Assembly (NCBI GenBank): GCA_944389865.1
Contig: CALXNX010000024.1
Coordinates: 1 to 34,646 of the forward strand
DNA length: 34,646 nucleotides
Origin: an uncultured Succinivibrionaceae bacterium
Lineage (GTDB): Bacteria > Pseudomonadota > Gammaproteobacteria > Enterobacterales > Succinivibrionaceae
Direction: 5' to 3'
In this document: positions 1 to 8,090 of the stretch, piece after piece
Position numbering within the stretch: position 1 is the first letter of the stretch
How the letters are laid out: the number at the start of each line of letters is the position of its first letter
Notes under the pieces: model-generated
Database searches by the model: none
What the model saw: the letters and a program-made list of their open reading frames with translations, nothing else
Told to the model about the DNA's origin: nothing
Translations under genes and position numbers: made by a program

Positions 1-74
1 GCGGTAGTTCAGCCGGTTAGAATGCCTGCCTGTCACGCAGGAGGTCGCGGGTTCGATTCCCGTCCGTTCCGCCA
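1..74 (+). tRNA. tRNA-Asp (GTC), 5' end cut by window
   Basis: The sequence matches a bacterial tRNA-Asp lacking its first three bases (normally GGA), which lie before the window. The anticodon stem is 25-29 paired with 37-41, and the 7-base loop 30-36 holds anticodon GTC at 32-34. The T arm with GTTCGATTC and a genomically encoded CCA end (72-74) are present. It is followed after 7 bases by tRNA-Thr, so the two are probably one transcript. Confidence 0.96.
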
Positions 75-81
75 TCTGAGT

Positions 82-157
82 GCTGATATGGCTCAGTAGG
101 TAGAGCGCACCCTTGGTAAGGGTGAGGTCCCCAGTTCGATTCTGGGTATCAGCACCA
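82..157 (+). tRNA. tRNA-Thr (GGT)
   Basis: This is a full 76-base tRNA. The acceptor stem GCTGATA pairs with TATCAGC, the anticodon stem is CACCC (108-112) with GGGTG (120-124), and the loop 113-119 carries anticodon GGT at 115-117. CCA is encoded at 155-157. It is almost identical to the enterobacterial tRNA-Thr(GGT). Confidence 0.97.
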
Positions 158-171
158 TTCCTTGACAGACG

Positions 172-189
172 GCCCGCAAGGGCTTTTTT
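172..189 (+). terminator. Short rho-independent terminator after the tRNAs
   Basis: GCCC (172-175) pairs with GGGC (180-183) around a GCAA tetraloop, followed directly by six T. The stem is short, but position and T-run fit the end of the tRNA transcript. Confidence 0.65.
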
Positions 190-313
190 CGTTTCTGCAG
201 TCTGATTTTTCTGCACCATCCTGGTTCAATGCTTGTACTTTGTAATGACGGCCTTAGAATAGCCGCTCTGTTCTCTTTTTTGATTTTTGCAGATACGAGC
301 ATTGAAACCTGCC

Positions 314-1294
314 ATGTTCAACCATAAAGCTTTATTAGGCCACAGCAGCATGCTGTTGGCAGACTCTCTTTTCGGCCTGCTCTCCCCTATCTCCAAGATT
401 GTGATGCTGGGCGGCATTATTTCTCCGCTCATCTTGACTGAGCTGCGCATATCAGGCGCAATGATCCTTTTCTGGCTGGCTTCTTTCTGCGTCAAGCACG
501 AGCATGTGCCTCATGGAGATCTGCTGCGCTATTTCTTTGCCGCGCTCTTTGCAGTGGTGTTTAATCAGGGCACCTTCATCTTCGGCGTAGGTCTCACTAC
601 TCCGGGCGATGCTTCCATTCTTACCACCTCGATGCCGCTGTGGGCCATGCTCTTTGCAGCGCTTCTCTTAAAGGATCCGATCACCGGCAGGAAGGTCTTA
701 GGCATAGCGGCCGGCGCGATCGGCGCCATAATCCTGATTCTAAATTCTCAGAGTCTGCAGACGGCATCCGGCGTGCACGGCTCCATCTTCGGGGATATCT
801 TAGTCACCTGCGCCCAGATCAGCTTTGCCTTCTACGTGGTACGTTTTAAAGACTTAATCATCAAGTATTCCTTAGTGACCTCGATGAAGTGGCTCTTTAC
901 CTTCGCCTTTATCTGCACCATGCCGTTTTTAAGCACTTCGCTGGCACGGGTGCCGTGGGCTGAACTCGATTATCAGACGTGGGCAGGCATCGCCTTTGTG
1001 ATCTTAGGCGGCACTTTTTTCCCTTATATCGGCGTGGCTATTGGACAGCGCAGTCTAAAGCCTACCGTGGTAGCAATGTACAATTATGTGCAGCCGGTAG
1101 TGGCATGCCTTGCCGCCATCTATTTGGGCCTGGATGCCTTTACCTGGGTCAAGGCCGGCGCAGTGGTCTTAATCTTCTGCGGCGTGTATTTAGTGACGCA
1201 CAGCCGCACCAAGGAAGAGATTGAGGCTTATCATGCCGCTCAGGCGGCGGCATCTGCCGCCGCAGCTGATCCGGCTGAAAGGGTAAAGAAATAA
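314..1294 (+). CDS. DMT/EamA-family membrane transporter
   Basis: The product is about 326 residues, the usual size for the drug/metabolite transporter superfamily with two EamA repeats of five membrane helices each. The N-terminus is rich in hydrophobic segments with the family-like turn FGLLSPISK, and the end of each half carries a GxxL/GxY pattern (GVYLVTHSRT near the C-terminus). Proteins of this family export or take up small metabolites across the inner membrane; the substrate cannot be read from sequence. I chose ATG 314 because it begins the first helix in the usual place. A TTG at 287 in frame has no better ribosome site, and no clear Shine-Dalgarno sequence is seen for either. The C-terminus ends in an Ala-rich tail. 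It is convergent with pheA. Confidence 0.88.
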   Translation: MFNHKALLGHSSMLLADSLFGLLSPISKIVMLGGIISPLILTELRISGAMILFWLASFCVKHEHVPHGDLLRYFFAALFAVVFNQGTFIFGVGLTTPGDASILTTSMPLWAMLFAALLLKDPITGRKVLGIAAGAIGAIILILNSQSLQTASGVHGSIFGDILVTCAQISFAFYVVRFKDLIIKYSLVTSMKWLFTFAFICTMPFLSTSLARVPWAELDYQTWAGIAFVILGGTFFPYIGVAIGQRSLKPTVVAMYNYVQPVVACLAAIYLGLDAFTWVKAGAVVLIFCGVYLVTHSRTKEEIEAYHAAQAAASAAAADPAERVKK

Positions 1295-1357
1295 GCTTTA
1301 AAAAGCTGCCGGCAGGCACCCGACCGGCGGCAAATTCAGCTGCAGCTCTTCACACAA

Positions 1358-2515
1358 TCAGCTGCGCTCATCACTGGGATAGCAGCCCAGGATCTTCACA
1401 AAGCCGGTCAGATCTTTAAGCCGCGAGATAATCATCTGCATCTTGGCGCTGTCCAGGTTAGCCTGTACATCAGCGTAGAAGATCTCCTCCCAGGTCTCGT
1501 TCTGAATGAGCTCACGGGGACGCGAGTTCAGTTTAACTAAATTGATCTGCTGACTGCTGAACTCATTTAAGACGGCAATCAGGGATCCCGGCACGTATTT
1601 CTGTGTGGTAAAGAGCAGGGTGGTCTTTGCCGCCACATTCTGCGGTACCTGCACTGGTGTCATTGCGATGATGATAAAGCGGGTGTAATTGTTTTTGTTG
1701 TTGGCAAGATCGGTAAAGAGCGGCTGCAGACCGTAGAGGCCGGCGCTGTCCTCGCAGGCAATGGCAGCGCAGGACGGATCCTGCATTCTGCTGACCAGAT
1801 CCATGGCCTCGGAGGTGGATTTGCAGTAGACCACCTCGCGCCCGGGCAGATGCTCCTTGAGCCAATGCGAGCACTGCGTGAAAGGCTGGGGATGGCTGTA
1901 GATTTTCTTAATGCCGTCAGCGCTCTCGCCCGGGATGCACAGCACTGAGTGCTTAATACGGTAGAACACCTCGCCTACGATTGAGGCCTTGGTGAGCTGC
2001 AGCAGATCGAGCACATCGTTGATGCTGCCCGAGGACGAGTTTTCAATCGGCAGCGCGCCGTATTCACAGCGTCCGTCCTCTACAGCTTTAATTACTTCCT
2101 CAAAAGATCCGCACCCGCAGAAGGTCTTTTCACCTGAGAAATTCTTTAAGAAGCGGCGGGCAGCTAAATGCGAATAGGTGCCGGCAGTTTTGCCCAGATA
2201 GGCAATGGAAGTCGGGCGGGTTAAAGTCTGCGCATTGTGCTCCTGCATTAAAAAGCTCTGCTCAAAGGAGACGGTGCCGTCCATGATAAGCCGGAAGATC
2301 TTAGCGGCCATTGACGGCGGCAGGCCTATTTTTTCAGCCTGGGCGCATACTTTCTGCAGCTTGGCGCGCTCGCGTTCTGCGTCCACTACCGGGCTGCCGG
2401 CTGCCGCTTTGTTGGCCGCAATATCCGCAGCGATGTCCAGTCTTTCTTTTAAAAGCTTTAAGATGCCGCTGTCAACTTCATCTATGGCGCTGCGGCACTG
2501 AGTCAAATCGCGCAT
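1358..2515 (-). CDS. pheA: Bifunctional chorismate mutase / prephenate dehydratase (P-protein)
   Basis: This 385-residue P-protein makes phenylpyruvate from chorismate through prephenate, for phenylalanine synthesis in the cytoplasm. Domain order is an AroQ-type chorismate mutase (about 1-90, starting RDLTQCRSAIDEVD), prephenate dehydratase (about 100-285, with ENSSSGSIN and the catalytic TRF motif in NNYTRF) and a C-terminal ACT domain (about 300-380) that senses Phe. The usual ESRP regulatory motif reads NSRP, and the GALV motif reads GSLI. The start at 2515 follows AGGAAAG at good spacing. The frame stays open to 2638, but that extension has no family match. A terminator separates it from the BI-1-like gene upstream, so it is probably transcribed alone. 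Confidence 0.97.
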   Translation of the reverse strand: MRDLTQCRSAIDEVDSGILKLLKERLDIAADIAANKAAAGSPVVDAERERAKLQKVCAQAEKIGLPPSMAAKIFRLIMDGTVSFEQSFLMQEHNAQTLTRPTSIAYLGKTAGTYSHLAARRFLKNFSGEKTFCGCGSFEEVIKAVEDGRCEYGALPIENSSSGSINDVLDLLQLTKASIVGEVFYRIKHSVLCIPGESADGIKKIYSHPQPFTQCSHWLKEHLPGREVVYCKSTSEAMDLVSRMQDPSCAAIACEDSAGLYGLQPLFTDLANNKNNYTRFIIIAMTPVQVPQNVAAKTTLLFTTQKYVPGSLIAVLNEFSSQQINLVKLNSRPRELIQNETWEEIFYADVQANLDSAKMQMIISRLKDLTGFVKILGCYPSDERS

Positions 2516-2607
2516 GATCTTTCCTGTATTGAGTGCTGAACTTTCTTTTTGCCCGCAGTGAGAACGCAGTATTAAGGAAAAAGGGAAACTGGAACCAGCA
2601 GACTGCG

Positions 2608-2643
2608 GACAAAAAGAAAGGCACTTGCCCTGCGGCAAATGCC
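2608..2643 (-). terminator. Rho-independent terminator of the BI-1-like gene
   Basis: On the minus strand GGCATTTGCC (2643-2634) pairs with GGCAAGTGCC (2629-2620; one G-U pair) around a four-base loop, followed by TTTCTTTTTG. It lies 19 bases after the stop of the gene at 2662-3402. It could also take part in attenuation of pheA, but no Phe-rich leader peptide is seen. Confidence 0.85.
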
Positions 2644-2661
2644 AATCCTGTCTTTTATTCT

Positions 2662-3402
2662 TTACTCACGCTTGGAGAGCAGGTTTAAGATCTCGATGTA
2701 CAGCCAGCAGATGGTGACTAATAAGGAGAAGGCATTGTAGTACTCAAAGTACTTCGGCAGGCCGGCCTTGACGCCCTCATCGATCTGCTCGAAATCGAGG
2801 ATCAGGCTGAACGCGGCCACGGTGCAGACTAAGAGCGAAATGCCGATCGAGACCGGACCGGATGACGGCAGCAGCGGGCTGGCAAACAGTGCAAACAGCG
2901 CATTGACGAGGTACAGGATCACAATGCCGGTAATTGCGCCGGTGACGATGGCTCTGAAGCGGGCGGTCGGGACGATGAGCTTAGTCTTCCATAAAAAGAG
3001 CATGGCAAACACTACCGCGAAGGTGGAGAGCACGGCGGTCACGACGATGCCGGGGAACTTTAATTCCATCACCATAGACAGCACGCCTAAGCCGACGCCT
3101 TCAAGCAGAGCGTAGAGCGGGGCCGTAATGGTGGAGATCTTAGGATTGAAGATGGTGACCATGGCCACGATGAAGGCGGCGATAATGGAGCCGTACAGCA
3201 GCACCGTCGGCACAGCGCCGTTGGACCAAATATAGGAAGCGGTATAAGCCATGGAGAAGTAGCCTGCGATCATGGTCAGGGCTACTAACAGCAGAGATTT
3301 AGTGGTGGTACCGGATAAGGTTGCCCCCGCCTCGATACCGCCGAAATTAAACGTTCCGGCACTGCGGGACATCACGGCAACGGCAGGGTTAGTAGAATGC
3401 AT
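2662..3402 (-). CDS. Bax inhibitor-1 / YccA-like integral membrane protein
   Basis: The product is 246 residues with about seven hydrophobic segments after a polar N-terminus of some 35 residues. The arrangement (GTTTKSLLLVALTM, then FNPKISTITAPLYALLEGVGLG, then SLILDFEQIDEGV and a final helix before LLSKRE) matches the COG4760 branch of the Bax-inhibitor-1/YccA superfamily. The conserved acidic pair in the LDFEQID region is present. Relatives are inner-membrane proteins connected with calcium leak or FtsH-dependent proteolysis; the function here is unknown. The start ATG 3402 has AAAGGAG seven bases upstream, and a TACAAT -10-like box lies at 3439-3444. A strong terminator follows the gene. 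Confidence 0.9.
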   Translation of the reverse strand: MHSTNPAVAVMSRSAGTFNFGGIEAGATLSGTTTKSLLLVALTMIAGYFSMAYTASYIWSNGAVPTVLLYGSIIAAFIVAMVTIFNPKISTITAPLYALLEGVGLGVLSMVMELKFPGIVVTAVLSTFAVVFAMLFLWKTKLIVPTARFRAIVTGAITGIVILYLVNALFALFASPLLPSSGPVSIGISLLVCTVAAFSLILDFEQIDEGVKAGLPKYFEYYNAFSLLVTICWLYIEILNLLSKRE

Positions 3403-3709
3403 ATTTCACTCCTTTAAAAAGCTGATTGGTGCAGGTCTATTGTACTGAAAAATTGCGCCCAGCGCAGTATTTGCACTGCTTTATCACTTTAGGAGATCAG
3501 ATGACTTTACCTATTTGGATTCTAAGGATATGCACATAAAAAGTGCTCTGCTGAACGCCATTAGGTGATGTCAAGCGGCGGGTAAAGTAAAAATTTGACC
3601 GTATTCCCAAAACTTAAAAAAAGCTTAAATCATCAGACAAGCGCGGAATCAAATGGTCTAAAATGGCTTAGTTTGTTTTTAAAGCTTAAATGTGTAAAGG
3701 AGTTATCAG
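3403..3709. promoter_or_regulatory. Divergent control region, BI-1-like gene / kdgK
   Basis: This 307-base A/T-rich gap separates two divergent genes. A TACAAT box (minus strand, 3444-3439) could be the -10 of the BI-1-like gene, and TAAAAT (3659-3664) could be the -10 of kdgK. Neither has a good -35 box. No ORF, riboswitch or clear KdgR-like operator was seen. Confidence 0.4.
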
Positions 3710-4669
3710 ATGGAAAAGAAACTGCTGCTGGCCGGCGAACCGATGGGTTTATTAATTGCGCAGACTGAAGGTGCGCTGGATACCGTGTCGGGCTATTCCC
3801 TGGCTGTGGCCGGCGCGGAGTTCAATGTTGCTACCGGCACGGCGCGCCTGCGGCATCAGGTTGCTTATTTAACCAAGCTGGGTGATGATCCTTTCGGCAA
3901 ACTGATTTCCCGTACTCTGCAGCAAAACGGCATCGATAATTCCTTAGTGATTTACAGCAAGGAAAGATCCACCGGCTTTATGTTAAAGAGCAAGGTGTCC
4001 AAGGGCGATCCGGAGATCTTCTATTTCAGAAAGGGTTCGGCCGCATCCACTTTAAGCGTCGAGGATGTGGAGAAGATCGACTTCACCAAGTTTACCCACA
4101 TTCACTTAACCGGTATTCTGCCGGCTTTAACCGAGAGCACCCGCGCCGCTGAGCAGTTAATGTTTAAAAAGGCTAAGGAGGCGGGCTTATTCATCTCCTT
4201 TGACCCCAATCTGCGTCCGCAGCTGTGGCCGTCTCAGGAAGTCATGGTGGAGACCTTAAACCGCTTTGCCTCGCAGGCTGATTTAGTGCTTCCGGGCAAT
4301 GGTGAAGGTCAGACTCTATGCGGCACCACTGATCCTAAGGAAATTAACAAGTTCTATTTAGGCTTAGGCGCTAAGGCCGTCATCACCAAGGTAGGCCCTA
4401 AGGGCGCTTTCTGCTCCGTAAAGGACGGCAAGGAGTTCATGACTCCGGGCTTTATTATTGATAAAGTAGTAGATACTGTGGGTGCCGGTGACGGCTTTGC
4501 CTGCGGCGTGATCACTGCTTTAATGGAAGGTCTGCCTTTAGAGCAGGCGGTGGAGCGCGGCTGCGCTATCGGCGCTGTGCAGTGCACCTTCGCCGGAGAT
4601 AATGAGGGTCTGCCTACCCCTGAAGCTCTGGCGGCCTTCATCAGCTCGCATAAGCGCGTACAGCTGTAA
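3710..4669 (+). CDS. kdgK: 2-keto-3-deoxygluconate kinase (PfkB family)
   Basis: This 319-residue PfkB-fold sugar kinase probably phosphorylates 2-keto-3-deoxygluconate to KDPG with ATP. It shows the N-terminal GG-type substrate region (AGAEFNVATG, about 35-45), the FDPNLRPQLW motif of KDG kinases (about 164-173) and the C-terminal PfkB signature DTVGAGDGFACG with the catalytic base Asp261. Ribosome site AAAGGAG lies eight bases before ATG 3710. The KDPG aldolase gene starts 70 bases downstream on the same strand, so the pair performs two successive steps of hexuronate/gluconate catabolism. PfkB specificity is hard to read from sequence, but the neighbour supports this assignment. Confidence 0.9.
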   Translation: MEKKLLLAGEPMGLLIAQTEGALDTVSGYSLAVAGAEFNVATGTARLRHQVAYLTKLGDDPFGKLISRTLQQNGIDNSLVIYSKERSTGFMLKSKVSKGDPEIFYFRKGSAASTLSVEDVEKIDFTKFTHIHLTGILPALTESTRAAEQLMFKKAKEAGLFISFDPNLRPQLWPSQEVMVETLNRFASQADLVLPGNGEGQTLCGTTDPKEINKFYLGLGAKAVITKVGPKGAFCSVKDGKEFMTPGFIIDKVVDTVGAGDGFACGVITALMEGLPLEQAVERGCAIGAVQCTFAGDNEGLPTPEALAAFISSHKRVQL

Positions 4670-4739
4670 ATATAATTTTTAGGCATAGGACTGGCCTCGC
4701 CGTCTGGGCTCTGCAGGCGGCATTTGCAAGGAAAGATAA

Positions 4740-5714
4740 ATGACTGAGAATATTTTCGATAAGATCGGGTCCTACGGCATTGTGCCGCTGGTAACTTTAG
4801 ACGACGCCAATGACGCTGTGCCTTTAGCCCGCGCTTTAGTGGCAGGCGGCATTCCAGTGGCGGAGGTGACTTTCCGTACCGCAGCCGGCGGCGAGAGCAT
4901 CAAGCGCATGGCTAAGGAAGTGCCGGAGATCATGGTCGGCGCCGGCACTGTGCACGATATCGATCACGCCAAGGAAACCGTGGACAACGGCGGCAAGTTC
5001 ATCATCACTCCGGGCTTTAACCGTGAAGTGGTGGAGTGGTGCGTGAAGAACAATGTGCCGGTCTGCCCGGGCACCGTGGTTCCTTCCGACATTGAAGAGG
5101 CTTTAAATTACGGTCTGCGTCTGGTCAAGTTCTTCCCGGCGGAAGTGTACGGCGGCATCAACACATTAAAGGCCTTAGCAGGTCCCTTTGCCATGATGAA
5201 GTTCGTGCCGACCGGCGGTGTGGGCCTAAACAATCTGCAGGAATACTTAAGCCTGCCGAACGTCGCAGCAGTGGGCGGCAGCTTCGTACCTCCTTCTAAG
5301 CTGGTGAAGGCTAAGGATTGGGACGGCGTCGCTGCTGAGTGCCGCAGGATCATGAACTTAGTCTTAGACTTCACTGTGGGCCATGTGGGCATCAATGCCG
5401 GCACTGCGGACAATGCCGCTGCGGTGAGCGAAGCTTTAGCCAAGATGTTCGATGTGTCCTGCCGCGATGCCGGATCGGCCTACTTCGTGGGCGATTTGGC
5501 TGAGGTGATGAAGGTTCCGTTTATCGGCACCAACGGCCACATCTGCGTGGATACCCGCGATATGCCCCGCGCCTTAGCTTTAATGGAACGCAAGGGCATT
5601 AAGGTTGATGAGGCCAATTCGTTTAAGGATGACAAGGGCAATTACATCGCAGCTTACCTCCAGGGTGAAGTGGGCGGCTTTGCCATCCATCTGCGTCAGC
5701 GCCCTAAGAAGTAA
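4740..5714 (+). CDS. eda: KDPG/KHG aldolase fused to a C-terminal glyoxalase/VOC-like domain
   Basis: Residues 1-205 form a class I KDPG/4-hydroxy-2-oxoglutarate aldolase, with Glu42 and Arg46 in the EVTFR motif, GAGTV (67-71), PGTVVPSDI and Schiff-base Lys130 in VKFFPAE. It splits KDPG into pyruvate and glyceraldehyde-3-phosphate. Typical Eda ends near residue 210; this protein has about 115 more residues (210-324). The extension has a vicinal-oxygen-chelate look (VGHVGINAG near the start, TNGHICVD in the middle, GGFAIHLRQR at the end). I recall similar extended aldolases from gut Firmicutes. The role of the extra domain is unknown. AAGGAAAG precedes ATG 4740. It is probably co-transcribed with kdgK. 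Confidence 0.93.
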   Translation: MTENIFDKIGSYGIVPLVTLDDANDAVPLARALVAGGIPVAEVTFRTAAGGESIKRMAKEVPEIMVGAGTVHDIDHAKETVDNGGKFIITPGFNREVVEWCVKNNVPVCPGTVVPSDIEEALNYGLRLVKFFPAEVYGGINTLKALAGPFAMMKFVPTGGVGLNNLQEYLSLPNVAAVGGSFVPPSKLVKAKDWDGVAAECRRIMNLVLDFTVGHVGINAGTADNAAAVSEALAKMFDVSCRDAGSAYFVGDLAEVMKVPFIGTNGHICVDTRDMPRALALMERKGIKVDEANSFKDDKGNYIAAYLQGEVGGFAIHLRQRPKK

Positions 5715-5749
5715 TCTGATTACCTGAAAGTAAATCTCCATTACAGCTG

Positions 5750-5769
5750 CAGGCGGGTTTTCCCGCCTG
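5750..5769 (+). other. Stem-loop after the kdgK-eda pair
   Basis: CAGGCGGG pairs perfectly with CCCGCCTG around TTTT, and the flanking CAGC/GCTG can extend it. No T-run follows, so it is either a weak terminator or a 3' end stabiliser. Confidence 0.5.
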
Positions 5770-5839
5770 TGCTGATCCTGGCCCCCGCAGCCTAGGCGCA
5801 AAAGTACTACAATAAGCGCACATTTGTGAGGGTAATTCC

Positions 5840-7228
5840 ATGGCAGACGACCTCAAGCGCTCCGGCGGTGAGAGACTGCGCCGCAGCAGCATCTTTATTC
5901 TTTCTATATGGCTGAACGCTTTAGGCGTAGCTTTAGTAACCGTTGCCGCCTTAGGCACCACGCCGATCTCCAGCATCTGGTATGAAATCTCGCTGCATGT
6001 GCCGCTGACCTTCGGCACCGTGACCTTTATCGGCAACTTCATCTTAATCTGCTCGCAGTTCTTTTTGGTCAAGGATCATTCGATAAAGCAGCTGCTTTCC
6101 ATGGCCGCGCAGCTGCCGACTACCTTGATCTTTGCCGCCTCCATCGACCTTAACATGCTGTGGCTGCAGGCTGTGCTGCCGGAGATCTCCTTCTATCCGC
6201 TGCGCTTTGCGCTGCTGTTAGCCGGCACCTTAATCCTGGGCTTAGGCGTGGCCGCTGAGGTCAAGGCCGATGTGGCCTTAGTCGCCGGCGAGGCCTTCGT
6301 TAAAGCCCTGTGCTTATTCCTGCACCGCGAGTTCGGCATCATCAAATTATGCTTTGATGTCTCCTTAGTGTTAGGAGCTGTCGCCATCGGCCTGATTGCC
6401 ACTGACTTTACAGAGGTGGCCAGCGTGCGTGAGGGCACCCTGGTCGGGGCGCTCATGGTAGGCCCGTGCGTGCGCATCATTCTGCCTCGTTTGAGCTTTC
6501 TTGATGTCTGGTTTAAGGGCCGCAGGGCAGCCGCAGCCGAAAAACTGCAGGCGCTGCACGGCTGGCAGCCGGTCATTACCATCTCGCGTGAGTACGGCTG
6601 CGGCGGCCGCGTGCTTGGTCACATGCTCGCCGATGTGCTCAAGCTCGACTTCTACGACAGCTCCATCATCGAGATGGTAGCAAAAGAAAGCGGCATGAGC
6701 GCGGAGTTCGTCAAGCGCCATGAAAACCGTATTGATAATGCGCTGCTCTTTGAGATGCTCTCAGATTACAGCACCCCGGTAGATAAATCTCTATCCACGG
6801 TCGATGCGCTCTATACTGCCGGCGCACGCGTGATAAAGCGGCTGGCAAGGCACAGCCCGTGCGTGATCGTAGGCCGCGGTGCTGATGCCCTGCTGGCTGA
6901 TAACCCCCGCTGTCTCAAGGTTCGTCTGCAGGCCTCACCGGCCTACAAGCTTAACTACTGTCTGACGGAATACAAATTGGCTAAAGAGCAGGCCCTAAAG
7001 GATATGACTCTTTTCGATAAGCGCCGTGCGGAGCACTATCTGCACTACACGGGCAGACAGGTCAATGATGCGGCCAATTACGACTTGGTGCTGAATGTGG
7101 AAGCTTTGGGCTTGGACGGCTGCGTCAAGATCATCTCTGATGCCTACAGTCAGCTGTTGGCCCGCGCTGCACAGCTTGAGCAGGAGCAGGCAGAGCACGG
7201 TGCTCCTGCAGATCGGGCCGCTTCATAA
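5840..7228 (+). CDS. Fusion: YczE/YitT-like membrane domain + cytidylate kinase-like domain
   Basis: The 462-residue protein has two parts. Residues 10-225 are strongly hydrophobic, with about five or six helices and the YczE/DUF6198-like beginning (IWLNALGVALVTVAALGTTPISS). From about 242 a soluble domain resembles the cytidylate-kinase-like family (Pfam Cytidylate_kin2): ISREYGCGGRVLG at 248-260 is the modified P-loop, followed by FYDSSIIEMVAKESG, CVIVGRGADALL and a lid-like segment DKRRAEHYLHYTGR. Substrate and reaction are not established for this family; it is not the housekeeping Cmk. The two domain types occur as separate neighbouring genes in some anaerobes, so the fusion may report a signalling or transport pair. 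GAGGGTAA precedes ATG 5840, and a TACAAT box lies at 5808-5813. Confidence 0.85.
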   Translation: MADDLKRSGGERLRRSSIFILSIWLNALGVALVTVAALGTTPISSIWYEISLHVPLTFGTVTFIGNFILICSQFFLVKDHSIKQLLSMAAQLPTTLIFAASIDLNMLWLQAVLPEISFYPLRFALLLAGTLILGLGVAAEVKADVALVAGEAFVKALCLFLHREFGIIKLCFDVSLVLGAVAIGLIATDFTEVASVREGTLVGALMVGPCVRIILPRLSFLDVWFKGRRAAAAEKLQALHGWQPVITISREYGCGGRVLGHMLADVLKLDFYDSSIIEMVAKESGMSAEFVKRHENRIDNALLFEMLSDYSTPVDKSLSTVDALYTAGARVIKRLARHSPCVIVGRGADALLADNPRCLKVRLQASPAYKLNYCLTEYKLAKEQALKDMTLFDKRRAEHYLHYTGRQVNDAANYDLVLNVEALGLDGCVKIISDAYSQLLARAAQLEQEQAEHGAPADRAAS

Positions 7229-7229
7229 A

Positions 7230-7259
7230 TTGCTGGGGTGCTGCGGGCGCGGCTATAAT
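7230..7259 (+). promoter_or_regulatory. Sigma-70 promoter of ung
   Basis: TTGCTG (7230-7235) is followed after 18 bases by a perfect TATAAT (7254-7259). It lies 63 bases before ung and directly after the stop of the previous gene. Confidence 0.7.
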
Positions 7260-7322
7260 GCTCAAAGGCCCTGTGGGCAGATTGTTTTCTAAAGTAAGTA
7301 AAAGCTAACGGAGAGTACGGAC

Positions 7323-8012
7323 ATGCAGACCTGGCATGACGTGATTGGTCCTTTAAAGCAGACAGATTATTTTCAGCATGCACTGGCATACGTGGCGCAG
7401 CATCGGCAGGCCGGCGAGGCCATTTATCCGCCTGATCATGATATTTTCAATGCCTTTAAATACACCCCGTTTGATCATTTGAAGGCGGTGATCGTGGGGC
7501 AGGATCCCTATCATCAGCCGGGGCAGGCCATGGGCTTGTCCTTTTCGGTGCCGGTCGGCTGTCCGGTGCCGCCGTCGCTGCAGAATATCTACCGTGAGCT
7601 GGCATCCGATGTTCCGGGCTTTACGGTGCCGCAGCACGGCTGCTTGATTCCCTGGGCGCGGCAGGGGGTGCTTTTGCTTAACTCCATTTTGACGGTGCGC
7701 GACTCCAATCCGCTGTCACACCGCAGTATCGGCTGGGAGCAGTTTACTGATGCCGTGATCGCTGCCATTAATGAAAAAGCGCAGGGCGTGGTCTTTCTGC
7801 TCTGGGGCAAGTCTGCAAGGATTAAAGGTCAGGGCATTGATCGCAGGCGCCATTTAGTTTTAGAGGCTGCGCACCCAAGTCCCTTATCCGCCTCGCGCGG
7901 CTTCTTCGGCTGCCGTCATTTCTCCCAGGCTAACGCTTATCTGCATGCGCAGGGCAAATCTCCCATCAATTGGCAGCTTCCGGTGTTTTTAGACGGCAGT
8001 GAAAGGCTGTAA
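7323..8012 (+). CDS. ung: Uracil-DNA glycosylase, family 1
   Basis: The 229-residue enzyme removes uracil from DNA and starts base excision repair. All family-1 motifs are visible: water-activating GQDPYH with Asp61, the uracil-binding pocket with [10 protein letters not shown], and the minor-groove loop [13 protein letters not shown] with catalytic His184. Length equals that of E. coli Ung. GGAGAG lies eight bases upstream of ATG 7323, and a good sigma-70 promoter precedes it. It appears to be a single-gene unit that converges on the pse operon. Confidence 0.98.
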   Translation: MQTWHDVIGPLKQTDYFQHALAYVAQHRQAGEAIYPPDHDIFNAFKYTPFDHLKAVIVGQDPYHQPGQAMGLSFSVPVGCPVPPSLQNIYRELASDVPGFTVPQHGCLIPWARQGVLLLNSILTVRDSNPLSHRSIGWEQFTDAVIAAINEKAQGVVFLLWGKSARIKGQGIDRRRHLVLEAAHPSPLSASRGFFGCRHFSQANAYLHAQGKSPINWQLPVFLDGSERL

Positions 8013-8034
8013 TGTACTCAAGGGGTGAGAAGTA

Positions 8035-8063
8035 TCCCCAAAAAACAGCCGTTTTGGGGGGAT
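8035..8063. terminator. Inverted repeat between convergent ung and pseG
   Basis: CCCCAAAA (8036-8043) pairs with TTTTGGGG (8052-8059), symmetrical on both strands. It sits in the 78-base gap between the two stop codons, so it may end transcription from both sides. No long external T-run is present. Confidence 0.4.
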
Positions 8064-8090
8064 GAGATTTCGCCTTTACTTCGATCACCA

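Noticed and set aside
1295..1357. Terminator between the DMT transporter gene and pheA
   Set aside because: GC-rich repeats around GCCGG/CCGGC can pair, but the stem is imperfect and no T-run follows on either strand.
2516..2638. 41-residue N-terminal extension of PheA, or a pheA leader peptide
   Set aside because: It has no similarity to the family and no run of Phe codons. ATG 2515 has a good ribosome site at the right place.
3595..3624. Sigma-70 promoter for kdgK starting with TTGACC
   Set aside because: No acceptable -10 box at 16-18 bases.
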